In this document: piece by piece, positions 1-6,158 of the stretch | Numbering within the stretch: the first letter of the stretch is position 1 | Layout of the letters: every line of letters begins with the position of its first letter | From: Planctomycetales bacterium | GTDB taxonomy: Bacteria > Planctomycetota > Planctomycetia > Gemmatales > Gemmataceae | DNA length: 6,784 bases | Assembly (NCBI GenBank): GCA_020054355.1 | Contig: JAGVLI010000372.1 | Coordinates: 1 to 6,784, forward strand | Reading direction: 5' to 3' | Made by a program: the position numbers and the translations under genes | The notes under the pieces: model-generated | The model's database searches: none | What the model was told of the DNA's origin: nothing | The model's input: the letters and a program-made list of their open reading frames with translations, nothing else

Positions 1-537
1 CCCCGTCGGCCAGCCCAGTTCCCGCGCGGCCTGAATGTTGGTCTTGCCTTCGAGGTAGCACAGCACCAGCGGCGACCGATATTTTTCCGGCAGCCGGTGC
101 AGCTCTTCATCCAGCACCGCGTACATTTCGCGCCCTTCTTCCGCACTGACCATTTCGCTGCTGGGCATCTCTTGCGCCTGCCTTTCCCGCCGAGTCCGCC
201 GGGCGGCGTCCGCGCGGGCGCGAACCGCCAGGTGATAGGCTACTTCATACAACCAGCCGCCGACCGAACTGCGATTGCGGATGGAGTTGGCCTTCCGGGC
301 CAGCACCAGGAACGTGGCCTGGAAGGCGTCCTCGGCGGCGTGGGCGTCGTTCAGCACCCGCCGGCAGACGCGCTGCACCATGGGCCCGTGCCGCCGCACC
401 AGCGTCTCGAACGCGGACTCATCCCGCCGGCCGACGAAGCGCTCGAGCAGCTGGCCGTCGGTAAGCTCGGTTTCGCGCTGGATGCCGATCAGCTTGCGGA
501 CATGATCGAGAACGCAGCTCAGTTCGTGGTTCGCCAT
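1..537 (-). CDS. ECF-family RNA polymerase sigma factor (partial, C-terminus beyond the left edge)
   Basis: Reading leftwards from an ATG at 537-535 there are 179 open codons up to base 1 with no stop, so the gene continues outside the window. The protein starts MANHELSCVL. Region 2 spans about residues 28-100: DGQLLERFVGRRDESAF, then RRHGPMVQRVCRRVL, then the core-polymerase and -10-binding segment AEDAFQATFLVLARK, then GGWLYEVAYHLA. A basic, variable linker (about 105-135) leads into region 4, which begins near residue 140 with LHRLPEKYRSPLVLCYLEGK and is cut inside its helix-turn-helix at ARELGWPTG. Such proteins direct core polymerase to alternative promoters. The wording is typical of planctomycete ECF groups, some of which carry long C-terminal extensions; whether this one does cannot be seen. 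GGAGAG at 546-551 is a plausible ribosome-binding site and supports this start. No anti-sigma gene lies upstream. The family call is firm; the regulon is unknown. Confidence 0.93.
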   Translation of the reverse strand, partial: MANHELSCVLDHVRKLIGIQRETELTDGQLLERFVGRRDESAFETLVRRHGPMVQRVCRRVLNDAHAAEDAFQATFLVLARKANSIRNRSSVGGWLYEVAYHLAVRARADAARRTRRERQAQEMPSSEMVSAEEGREMYAVLDEELHRLPEKYRSPLVLCYLEGKTNIQAARELGWPTG

Positions 538-573
538 GTGCCAGGCTCTCCGGGAGACGTCGGTCTCCTTTCC

Positions 574-601
574 CTTATAGAGCAGGGTCCGGAGAGCGCA
601 A
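574..601 (-). promoter_or_regulatory. Possible promoter of the sigma factor gene
   Basis: On the minus strand TTGCGC (601-596) is followed after 16 bases by TATAAG (579-574). The -10 hexamer matches the housekeeping consensus at five of six positions, but the -35 matches at only three. Transcription would begin near 567, giving a leader of about 30 bases that contains the GGAGAG ribosome-binding site. Found by eye; chance matches of this quality are common. Confidence 0.3.
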
Positions 602-688
602 ATGAAAAATCCTGGGAATCCGGGAGAATGGTTGTGCGGGCGTATTTGCATGATGACGCGACAAGGGCGGAAATCTAACGCCTCATAC

Positions 689-702
689 TGAACCAAGGTT
701 CA
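689..702. promoter_or_regulatory. Short palindrome, operator-like
   Basis: TGAACC and GGTTCA form a perfect inverted repeat with a 2-base AA spacer. It lies about 150 bases upstream of the sigma factor start and about 190 upstream of the rightward gene. Its size and symmetry would suit a dimeric regulator, but it could be chance, and no regulator gene is next to it. Confidence 0.2.
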
Positions 703-782
703 TCAAATACCGATTTCGAGCGACATGGACAAGTTTTACCGGCTCCGGTACAACGAGGCTGACGAAACAGGCTCCAGCTGCG

Positions 783-852
783 GTAGGGTCCGCTGTGCGG
801 ACCATAGATCATTACAATTCGATGGTTCAGTGGTCCGCACAGCGGACCCTAC
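783..852. repeat. Inverted pair of 22-bp REP-like units
   Basis: The unit at 783-804 recurs as an exact reverse complement at 831-852, separated by 26 bases. Each unit is itself a hairpin: GGTCCGC, loop TGT, GCGGACC, flanked by GTAG on one side and A on the other. The whole can therefore fold either as two small hairpins or as one long stem with a 26-base loop. This matches the organisation of REP doublets (BIME-like elements) scattered between genes in bacteria; I recall similar sequences in planctomycete intergenic regions. It ends 39 bases before the start of the exported-protein gene, so it may lie in that gene's leader. No transposase is present. Confidence 0.8.
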
Positions 853-880
853 GAATTTTGTCCGGTAGTCCTCTGTATCG

Positions 881-886
881 AGGAGG
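881..886 (+). promoter_or_regulatory. Ribosome-binding site AGGAGG
   Basis: A full-consensus AGGAGG sits 5 bases before the ATG at 892 and fixes that start. TCCTC at 869-873 could pair with GAGGA at 880-884 across a 6-base loop and partly mask the site, but the stem is only five pairs. Confidence 0.85.
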
Positions 887-891
887 TTCCC

Positions 892-1629
892 ATGCGCCGG
901 TTCCTCGGATTTGCACTGTTGCTGGGCCTCGCTGCCACCGCCGTCGCGCAAAACCCGGCGGCGGACGCGCAAGCCATTCTGCGCAAAGCGCTTATCGCTC
1001 ATGGTGGCCAGAATTTCGCCCAAGTCGGCACGATGGCCCGCAGCGGCAAGGGCGAGATTACCAGCTTCGGCGCTGTCGTGAATTTCACCGGCGAGGTCTC
1101 GATGAACCTGCCGAAACAGGTCCGCTGGAGCCTGGAATTGGAACGCCAGGGGCAGAAGCTGCCGATCATTTTGGTCATCAACGGCGACAAGGGCTGGCGC
1201 GGCAGCCTCGGCGCCTCCAAGGAAATGGCCAAGGAAGAACTGAGCGAGATGCAGGAAGAAGCCTACGTCAGCTGGCTGGCGAGTCTGTGGCCAATAGCCA
1301 ACGGCAACTTCAACCTGGCGGCACTGCCCCAAGCCATGGTGAACAACGCGCCTGCCGTGGGCATCAAGATCGCGGAGAAGGGCAAACCGGAAGTGAAACT
1401 CTGGTTCGACAGCAAGACCGGCTGGCTGGTCAAGAGCGAGCACAAGGGCAAGGAAGCCGGCCTCGACGTACTGAAGGAATCCGTCTTTTCGGAATACAAG
1501 GACGTCGGCGGCCTGAAGCTGCCCCACAAGATGCAGGTGTTTTCCAACGGCAAGAAGGTCGCCGAGTGGAACTTCACCGGCTACAAGTTCCCCGGTAAGT
1601 TCGAGGACAAGGTCTTCGAGAAACCGTAG
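892..1629 (+). CDS. Exported LolA/LolB-like beta-rich protein (hypothetical)
   Basis: A 245-residue protein with a classical signal peptide: a basic start (MRRF), a hydrophobic core at about 4-17 and an AVA-Q cleavage site after residue 19, predicting a soluble periplasmic protein. The mature part opens with a helix (AQAILRKALIAHGG, about 26-39) and then alternates polar and hydrophobic strands, including NFTGEVSMNLPKQVRWSLEL, INGDKGWRG and a late VKLWFDSKTGWLVKSEHKGK followed by FSEYKDVGGLKLPHKM. That pattern, especially 'D-x-K-T-G-x-L-x-K' and 'Y-K-D-V-G-G-L-K-L-P', is common in proteins of the LolA/LolB-like fold that bind lipids or lipoproteins. No lipobox cysteine follows the signal. The start is fixed by AGGAGG 5 bases upstream. 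It is transcribed towards the mla operon, so it is not part of it. Being exported is well supported; the fold is an inference and the function is unknown. Confidence 0.85.
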   Translation: MRRFLGFALLLGLAATAVAQNPAADAQAILRKALIAHGGQNFAQVGTMARSGKGEITSFGAVVNFTGEVSMNLPKQVRWSLELERQGQKLPIILVINGDKGWRGSLGASKEMAKEELSEMQEEAYVSWLASLWPIANGNFNLAALPQAMVNNAPAVGIKIAEKGKPEVKLWFDSKTGWLVKSEHKGKEAGLDVLKESVFSEYKDVGGLKLPHKMQVFSNGKKVAEWNFTGYKFPGKFEDKVFEKP

Positions 1630-1636
1630 CCGTTTT

Positions 1637-1684
1637 GCCGCGAGCCGGAGGCGAGCGCTGCAGCGCTCGCCTCCGGCTCGCGGC
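1637..1684. repeat. Perfect 48-bp palindrome between convergent genes
   Basis: The two 24-base arms are exactly complementary around a centre at 1660/1661 (CTGCAG), with no unpaired loop base in the DNA. It lies 7 bases after the stop of the exported-protein gene and 13 bases before the end of the convergent mlaD gene. On RNA either strand would form a very stable GC-rich hairpin, so it may end or shield both messages. Neither side has a run of T as in a standard intrinsic terminator. The sequence resembles palindromic repeats I recall from planctomycete genomes and is unrelated to the repeats at 783-852 and 2894-2954. Confidence 0.85.
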
Positions 1685-1697
1685 TAAACGTTGACTG

Positions 1698-2873
1698 TCA
1701 CTTCAACCCGCTACCCGGCCGCACCGCGCCGCCCACCCCCAGCGCTTCCGGATGTCGGGCGATCTTATCCGCGAAAATCTCGATGTCCTTCATGATGCGC
1801 TCCAACCGAGGCAGCATCTTGGTCAACCCGCAGGCGAAGGCATCGACGTTTTGATAGAGCGTCGGGTCGCGCATCAGGCGCTGGAGCGTGCCGTCGTTCT
1901 GGCCGAAGGTTTTCAGCAACTCTTGCACGTCCATGAGGATCTTGTTGAGCCGGTCCGAGCTTTCGTCGAGATTCCGGCTCATGCTTTCGCTGCGGTCGGC
2001 CAGCGGCTTGGTAACGCGCTCCAGGTTGGTCATCACCTGATCGACCTTGACCAGCGAGCCGTTGACCTGCTTGAGCGTTTGCCGGCCCTCCTTCAACACT
2101 TCATCGGTCGATTTCGTCAGGTCGTTCAGGTTCTCGCTGGCGCCGCGGACGTTCTTCAGCGTCGCGCTCAGGTTGCGCTGGTTCTCTTCGTTCAAGACCT
2201 GGCTGGTTCGCGCGAAGGTTTCGTTGATGTTGTCAAGGGTCTTGACGAGCTTCTCCTCGTTGGTGCGCAGCAGGATATTGGTGCGCTCGCCGACGCTGGC
2301 CCAGTTCCGGGCGGCGATCTCGATCTCGGGGACCGCGGTCTTGCTGATCTTGGCGAGGGCGCCCAGCTCGCGGACGGCCTCCTCCAAGGGCTGGGATAGC
2401 TTGTTGAAATTGTCGGCGGCGCGATTCAACTGCGTCAAGGAAGCGGAAATATCGATCTGCGGCACGGCTTGCAGTTCGCTGCCCGGTTCGACGGGCGCGC
2501 GATCTGGCTCCTTGCCGTCCGCAACCTTGGGCACGAAGTCGATGGCCAGGTCGCCCAGCAGTCCGCCCGTGCGCGACAGCAGTGGGACTTCATGCTTGCG
2601 AATGGTGTACTTGCTGGGGATGTCAATCTCGGCGCGGACCTTGCCGGTCTCATCGTCCAGCTCGACGTTGCGGACCTCGCCGATTTTCACTCCCGAACGC
2701 CGCACGGGGGTCCCCACGCCGACACCGGCCGCGTTGTCGAGAACGAGCGTGTAACGGTTACTTTTGGAGAACAGGGTCGGCAAACCGCTGAACATCACGA
2801 TCAGCGCGCCCAGGAGCAGCAGCGCGAAGACGACGAACAGTCCAATGCGGGTACGGATCGCTTGCTCGCTCAT
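1698..2873 (-). CDS. mlaD: MlaD-family MCE-domain protein of a phospholipid ABC transporter
   Basis: A 391-residue protein. One transmembrane helix (about 10-31, GLFVVFALLLLGALIVMFSG) anchors it in the inner membrane. The MCE domain follows at about 38-118: SNRYTLVLDNAAGVGVGTPVRRSGVKIGEV, then LLSRTGGLLGDLAIDF. Residues about 140-330 form a long polar, heptad-like helical region, and a conserved tail motif, NDGTLQRLMRDPTLYQNV (326-343), is shared with many long MCE proteins. In the family, MCE domains form a hexameric ring on the permease and carry lipid between membranes; E. coli MlaD is about 183 residues, so this is a long form whose helices may extend across the periplasm. The frame stays open to a TTG at 2930, but those 19 extra residues come from the hairpin at 2894-2954, so the ATG at 2873 is preferred. 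Its ribosome-binding site is weak (GAGAA). It is the last gene of the operon. Confidence 0.93.
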   Translation of the reverse strand: MSEQAIRTRIGLFVVFALLLLGALIVMFSGLPTLFSKSNRYTLVLDNAAGVGVGTPVRRSGVKIGEVRNVELDDETGKVRAEIDIPSKYTIRKHEVPLLSRTGGLLGDLAIDFVPKVADGKEPDRAPVEPGSELQAVPQIDISASLTQLNRAADNFNKLSQPLEEAVRELGALAKISKTAVPEIEIAARNWASVGERTNILLRTNEEKLVKTLDNINETFARTSQVLNEENQRNLSATLKNVRGASENLNDLTKSTDEVLKEGRQTLKQVNGSLVKVDQVMTNLERVTKPLADRSESMSRNLDESSDRLNKILMDVQELLKTFGQNDGTLQRLMRDPTLYQNVDAFACGLTKMLPRLERIMKDIEIFADKIARHPEALGVGGAVRPGSGLK

Positions 2874-2893
2874 GGCTGTTCTCACAATTGAGC

Positions 2894-2954
2894 GGTTAGC
2901 GACGCTTCGCAGAAGCGTTGAATCACTCAACGCTTCTGCGAAGCGTCGCTAACC
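2894..2954. repeat. 28-bp perfect stem with 5-base loop inside the mla operon
   Basis: The arms at 2894-2921 and 2927-2954 are exactly complementary; the loop is 2922-2926. The element fills 61 of the 91 bases between the mlaF stop and the mlaD start. In the mRNA it would fold into a strong hairpin 10 bases after the mlaF stop codon. No T-run follows it in the direction of transcription, so it looks like a REP-type intergenic repeat and not a standard terminator. By analogy with REP elements inside E. coli operons, it could protect the upstream mlaEF message from 3' decay or lower mlaD output; that is inference. Confidence 0.85.
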
Positions 2955-2964
2955 ACCTCCGCGC

Positions 2965-3834
2965 TCAATGCTTGTGGTTCTTTACGCGTTCCCGCGCTTC
3001 GCCTTCGATGAACTGGGTGACGCGCTCGTCGGGGCACTGGCTCAGCTCGGCGGGCGGCCCATCGAAGAGGACTTGCCGTTCGTCGGGGCGGAGGCGGGCC
3101 AACGGATAGAGCATCACCACCCGGTCGGCGACCTTGAGCACGGTCTTCATGTCGTGCGTGACGACGATGCTGGTCACCGGCCGCCGCCGGCCGGTTTGCA
3201 GGATCAGCTCGTTGATCACGTCGGACATGATCGGATCGAGTCCGGTGGTCGGTTCGTCGTAAAGCATCACCTCCGGGTCGAGGGCCAGCGCCCGGGCCAG
3301 CCCGACCCGCTTCTTCATGCCGCCCGATAGTTCCGCCGGCTTCTTTTCCTGCGCGTTTTCAGGCAAGCCGACTTCCTCCAACCGCAGCCGGACCCGGTCG
3401 CGAATCTCCGTTTCGGTGAAGCGGCGCTGTTCCCGCAACCCCAGCGCCACATTGTCGAAGACCGACAGACTGTCGAAGAGCGCTGCGCCCTGGAAGAGAA
3501 AGCCGAACCGCATTCGCTGTTTGGTCAACTCCCGTTCGCTGAGCTGGGCCAGGTCCTTGCCGTCGAACAGCACACGGCCGACCGTGGGGCGAATCAGGCC
3601 GATGAGCAGGCGCAACAGGACCGTCTTGCCGCAACCGCTTTCGCCGATGACGACCAGCGTCTGGCCGCGCTCGATGGCCAGGTCGAGGTCGCGCAGCACT
3701 TGCTGACCGCCAAAGCGCATGCTCGCCTGCTCCACGTCCAACAAGGTCAGGGGAGAGCGCGGAGCGCGGACCGTGGACCGCGTAGGGGTCGCCGTCGAGC
3801 CGGCCAGGAATTTTTCGACGCGGTCCTTGCTCAT
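2965..3834 (-). CDS. mlaF: MlaF-family ABC transporter ATPase
   Basis: A 289-residue cytoplasmic ATPase, complete in all motifs: Walker A GESGCGKT (64-71), Q-loop glutamine at 115 in FLFQGAALF, signature LSGGM (169-173), Walker B VMLYDEP (189-195) with catalytic E194, D-loop GLD (198-200) and switch histidine H227 in VVTHD. LSGGM-K-K-R and the phrase GAALFDSLSVFDNV are typical of MlaF and its relatives, which energise MlaE for phospholipid movement between inner and outer membranes. The first 29 residues are basic and low in complexity, ahead of the conserved start LLDVEQASMRFGGQ, so a later start cannot be excluded, although AGGA lies 4 bases before this ATG. The mlaE stop is 32 bases upstream and mlaD follows after the hairpin, supporting one transcript. 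The direction of lipid transport cannot be judged from sequence. Confidence 0.95.
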   Translation of the reverse strand: MSKDRVEKFLAGSTATPTRSTVRAPRSPLTLLDVEQASMRFGGQQVLRDLDLAIERGQTLVVIGESGCGKTVLLRLLIGLIRPTVGRVLFDGKDLAQLSERELTKQRMRFGFLFQGAALFDSLSVFDNVALGLREQRRFTETEIRDRVRLRLEEVGLPENAQEKKPAELSGGMKKRVGLARALALDPEVMLYDEPTTGLDPIMSDVINELILQTGRRRPVTSIVVTHDMKTVLKVADRVVMLYPLARLRPDERQVLFDGPPAELSQCPDERVTQFIEGEARERVKNHKH

Positions 3835-3866
3835 CGAATCCTGCTAAACCGCAAGCGGTTCTCGGT

Positions 3867-4703
3867 TCAAAACAGCGAACCCGGCGGGGTCGGCCAAATC
3901 CGGTCGCGCAGGGCGTTCAGGATGATGGCCAGGAAGAAGTCCAGCGCCAGGATGGCAATGAACGAAGCGACGAACGCTTCCGTCGCCGCCTTGCCCACTC
4001 CTTGCGAGCCGGGCCGGGCATTGAAGCCGCGATGACAGCTGATCAGGGCCAGCGCCACGCCGAAGAACAGCGATTTCACCAGGCCGACGCCGATGTCCCA
4101 CATGCCGAGATACGCCCGGCTGTGCGACCAGTAGTGGTGCGCTTCGATGTCGTACAGGTGAATGGAGATCATGGCCCCGCCCATGACGCCCGTGAAGTCG
4201 GCCACTACCGTAAGTAGCGGGATCACCAGCACGCAGGCCATCAGCCGGGGCACGACCAGGTAGTGAATCGGGTTGGCGCCCAGGCAGGACAAGGCGTCGA
4301 TCTGCTCGGAAATCCGCATGGTGGCCAGCTCGGCGGCCATGGCGCTGCCCACCCGGCCCGCCAGCATCGTCGCGGCCAGCACCGGACCCAGCTCGCGGAC
4401 CACCGAGACATTGATCAGGCTGCCCATGCGGGTTTCGAGTCCCAGGCTGTGGAACTCGGCGTAAGCCTGCACGGCCAGCACCATGCCGATGAACGCGCCC
4501 GTGATGATGATGACGATCAAACTGCCGACACCCACATCATGGCAGCTGTGCAGCAAGGTGTGCCGGGCCGGGCGCCGTCGGAACATCCAGGAAAAAGTCC
4601 GGCCGGAAAAGATCAGAAAATCGCCGACGACGAGCAGGGCGTGGTACACCCAGTCGCCCAGCCAGGCGAGCCAGCCTAACCGTTCCACGTCCGCCGTCGC
4701 CAT
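3867..4703 (-). CDS. mlaE: MlaE-family ABC transporter permease
   Basis: A 278-residue inner-membrane protein of normal family length. After an amphipathic entry helix (about 8-32, GWLAWLGDWVYHALLVVGDFLIF) come several membrane segments: SLIVIIITGAFIGMVLAVQAYA (61-82), ACVLVIPLLTVVADF (about 156-170) and a last helix near 242-265. The family hallmark runs from about 87 to 138: LGLETRMGSLINVSVVRELGP, then LAGRVGSAMAAELATMRISEQIDAL, continuing to GANPIHYLVVPR. In the Mla complex this dimer forms the lipid channel between MlaF and the MlaD ring. The frame stays open up to an ATG at 4847 that directly follows the stop of the upstream protease gene. I chose 4703 because family similarity starts there; the extra 48 residues would add an arginine-rich, tryptophan-rich stretch. 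Neither start has a clear ribosome-binding site, so this is unsettled. Confidence 0.92.
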   Translation of the reverse strand: MATADVERLGWLAWLGDWVYHALLVVGDFLIFSGRTFSWMFRRRPARHTLLHSCHDVGVGSLIVIIITGAFIGMVLAVQAYAEFHSLGLETRMGSLINVSVVRELGPVLAATMLAGRVGSAMAAELATMRISEQIDALSCLGANPIHYLVVPRLMACVLVIPLLTVVADFTGVMGGAMISIHLYDIEAHHYWSHSRAYLGMWDIGVGLVKSLFFGVALALISCHRGFNARPGSQGVGKAATEAFVASFIAILALDFFLAIILNALRDRIWPTPPGSLF

Positions 4704-4847
4704 GTCAGCCAGTCCGTTGTCGGAATCGAGGCACGCACTCCGCCAGTTCGAGGATCGGCGCGCGGGCCGCCGCCGCCACAACCAAAGGGCAACGAGGAAG
4801 CCGGTTGCCGCCCAGAAGCTGGGGCGCAAACGTTGCGCATGGCGCAT

Positions 4848-5738
4848 TCATTGCTGGAAGCAGGCATGGATCGGCCGCCCTTCGCGCCATTCGATCCAAG
4901 CCCTGGCCCGGCGGTCCCAGGTAAAGCCGGAATAGTTCGGCTCGCTGGGGAAGGCCGAGGGATCGAGTACCAGCGATTCCTCTGGAGGCTTCTCCCACGG
5001 CCAGGCCCCGCCGTGCGCCGCCCGATAGCGGACCACCGCCAACTCTTGCTGCCCAGCCAGCAAGACGAACATGGCCAACAGGACGAGGACGGGGCCTTCT
5101 CCCATCAGACCCAGGATACCGAAGCCCAGGGCCAGCATTAGGCCCAAGGCGGCGGCTAGCTCGGTGGCCCGCAGGTGGCCCAGGATGGGCGTCAGGGCCG
5201 CGCGAAATACCCGCCCGCCGTCCATCGGAAAAGCCGGGATCATGTTAAACAGGACGAGCACCGTATTGCCGATCGCCAAGAAAATCAGCATCTGCTCGAC
5301 GATGGGATAATTGAACATCTCCGGCCGCAGTTCGCCGAGGGCTGCCAGGCGACGCACGTCGTTGAGTTCGACTCCCCAAACCTGGAAATAGACCAGGAGC
5401 GCGGCCACGATCGCCACGTTTACGGCCGGTCCAGCGACGGCGATGCAGATCTCCTCCCAGGGCTTGTCGCTCATCCGTTCCATGCGCGCCACGCCGCCAA
5501 TGGGCAGCAACGTAATGTCCTTCGTTGCGATGCCGAAACGTCGGGCCATCAAGGCATGACCGAATTCGTGCAGCACGATGCAAGTGAACAGGCCGAGCAC
5601 CGCCGCTAGCCGGAAGGCCATGACCTCCAGCCCAGCCGAACTGGTCATCCAGACGATGTAGATCGGCAGCAGGATGAACGTCCAGTGGACGTAAACGCCG
5701 ATGCCGAACGCCGAGCCGAGCTTGAGGGATCGCAGCAT
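4848..5738 (-). CDS. Site-2 protease (M50) family membrane metalloprotease
   Basis: From the ATG at 5738 the protein has 296 residues. It begins in the usual way for this family, LKLGSAFGIGVYVHWTF, whose membrane segment runs to about 31. The zinc site is intact: HEFGH at 57-61, with the third ligand probably D173 in NMIPAFPMDGGR (165-176). A conserved VAGPAVN lies at 101-107, and two more hydrophobic stretches fill about 193-230. There is no PDZ domain, nor CBS domains at the C-terminus, so it is closest to the SpoIVFB/compact type that cuts substrates within the membrane. The tail ends in a soluble segment with WDRRARAWIEWREGRPI, which I associate with planctomycete members. The frame is open to a GTG at 6023; an ATG at 5828 is another possible start, but those extensions show no family features. 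The substrate is unknown. Its TGA directly precedes an ATG in frame with mlaE, suggesting co-transcription. Confidence 0.9.
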   Translation of the reverse strand: MLRSLKLGSAFGIGVYVHWTFILLPIYIVWMTSSAGLEVMAFRLAAVLGLFTCIVLHEFGHALMARRFGIATKDITLLPIGGVARMERMSDKPWEEICIAVAGPAVNVAIVAALLVYFQVWGVELNDVRRLAALGELRPEMFNYPIVEQMLIFLAIGNTVLVLFNMIPAFPMDGGRVFRAALTPILGHLRATELAAALGLMLALGFGILGLMGEGPVLVLLAMFVLLAGQQELAVVRYRAAHGGAWPWEKPPEESLVLDPSAFPSEPNYSGFTWDRRARAWIEWREGRPIHACFQQ

Positions 5739-5994
5739 GATGCGGTGATGGTTGGAGGCTATGAGTAAGGTTTGGGCGAGCGTGATGCGCCTGCGGGCAA
5801 TCCGGCGCTCCGGCGCACGATCCGTCATTGCACCATAGTCTATTGTACGCAGCCGCGCCGAAAAAAGGTCTTTCGCCGACAATCGCACCGGGAATCGCGG
5901 ATTTTCCGCAACAAGAGTTCCACCAGCATCGAATAATGATGAGAGAGGATGCCGGCATTCGACTACCGAGCTGGCAATGGCACGATTACCCGGT

Positions 5995-6023
5995 ACGATA
6001 ATTGCTCGCTGGAAGTTTGTCAC
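5995..6023 (-). promoter_or_regulatory. Possible promoter of the protease-mla operon
   Basis: On the minus strand GTGACA (6023-6018), five of six matches to the -35 consensus, is followed after 17 bases by TATCGT (6000-5995), four of six to the -10. A start near 5988 would leave a leader of about 160 to 250 bases depending on the protease start codon, and would exclude the GTG at 6023 as the true start. A second -10-like TACAAT at 5847-5842 has no matching -35. Found by eye only. Confidence 0.3.
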
Positions 6024-6158
6024 AGCAACCGGGACGTTGCGTTAGTGGAATTAGAGAGGCAGCCTGAACCTTTTGCCGGACTGGCCTACTCTAATTCTGG
6101 GGAGCAGTGGGCGGCGATCCGCCGGGGATTGCCAACGGTGACCGACAACAACCAACCC

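Larger units (their letters stand above)
538..891. other. Intergenic region between divergent genes
   Basis: This 354-base gap separates the leftward sigma factor gene from the rightward exported-protein gene. It holds a possible leftward promoter (574-601), a 14-bp operator-like palindrome (689-702), the REP-like pair (783-852) and the rightward ribosome-binding site (881-886). Open frames crossing it read as shadows, with arginine- and proline-rich translations and no recognisable domain. Between about 600 and 680 the sequence is somewhat richer in A+T than the surrounding genes, as expected of a regulatory gap. Confidence 0.7.

Noticed and set aside
97..678. Rightward 193-codon open frame over the sigma factor region
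   Set aside because: It lies opposite the sigma factor, whose translation has clear region 2 and region 4 motifs. The rightward product is proline-, glycine- and histidine-rich with no domain, typical of an antisense shadow in GC-rich DNA.
783..852. Two repeat units as a minimal CRISPR array
   Set aside because: The units are in opposite orientation, each is a self-hairpin, there is only one 26-base interval, and no cas gene is present.
736..1527. Leftward 263-codon open frame opposite the exported-protein gene
   Set aside because: The opposite strand has a signal peptide and a full-consensus ribosome-binding site; the leftward product has neither and runs through the REP-like repeats.
1637..1684. 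Classical intrinsic terminator
   Set aside because: The stem is much longer than usual, has no loop bases in DNA and is not followed by a T-run in either direction, so I listed it as a repeat with possible terminator function.
2874..2930. N-terminal extension of MlaD to a TTG at 2930
   Set aside because: The added residues are encoded mostly by one arm of the 28-bp hairpin, the start codon is weak, and the family start with its membrane helix fits the ATG at 2873.
1..5738. Sigma factor and site-2 protease as a regulated-proteolysis pair
   Set aside because: They are more than 4 kb apart in separate transcription units, and no anti-sigma factor is encoded in the window; the pairing has no support beyond co-occurrence.
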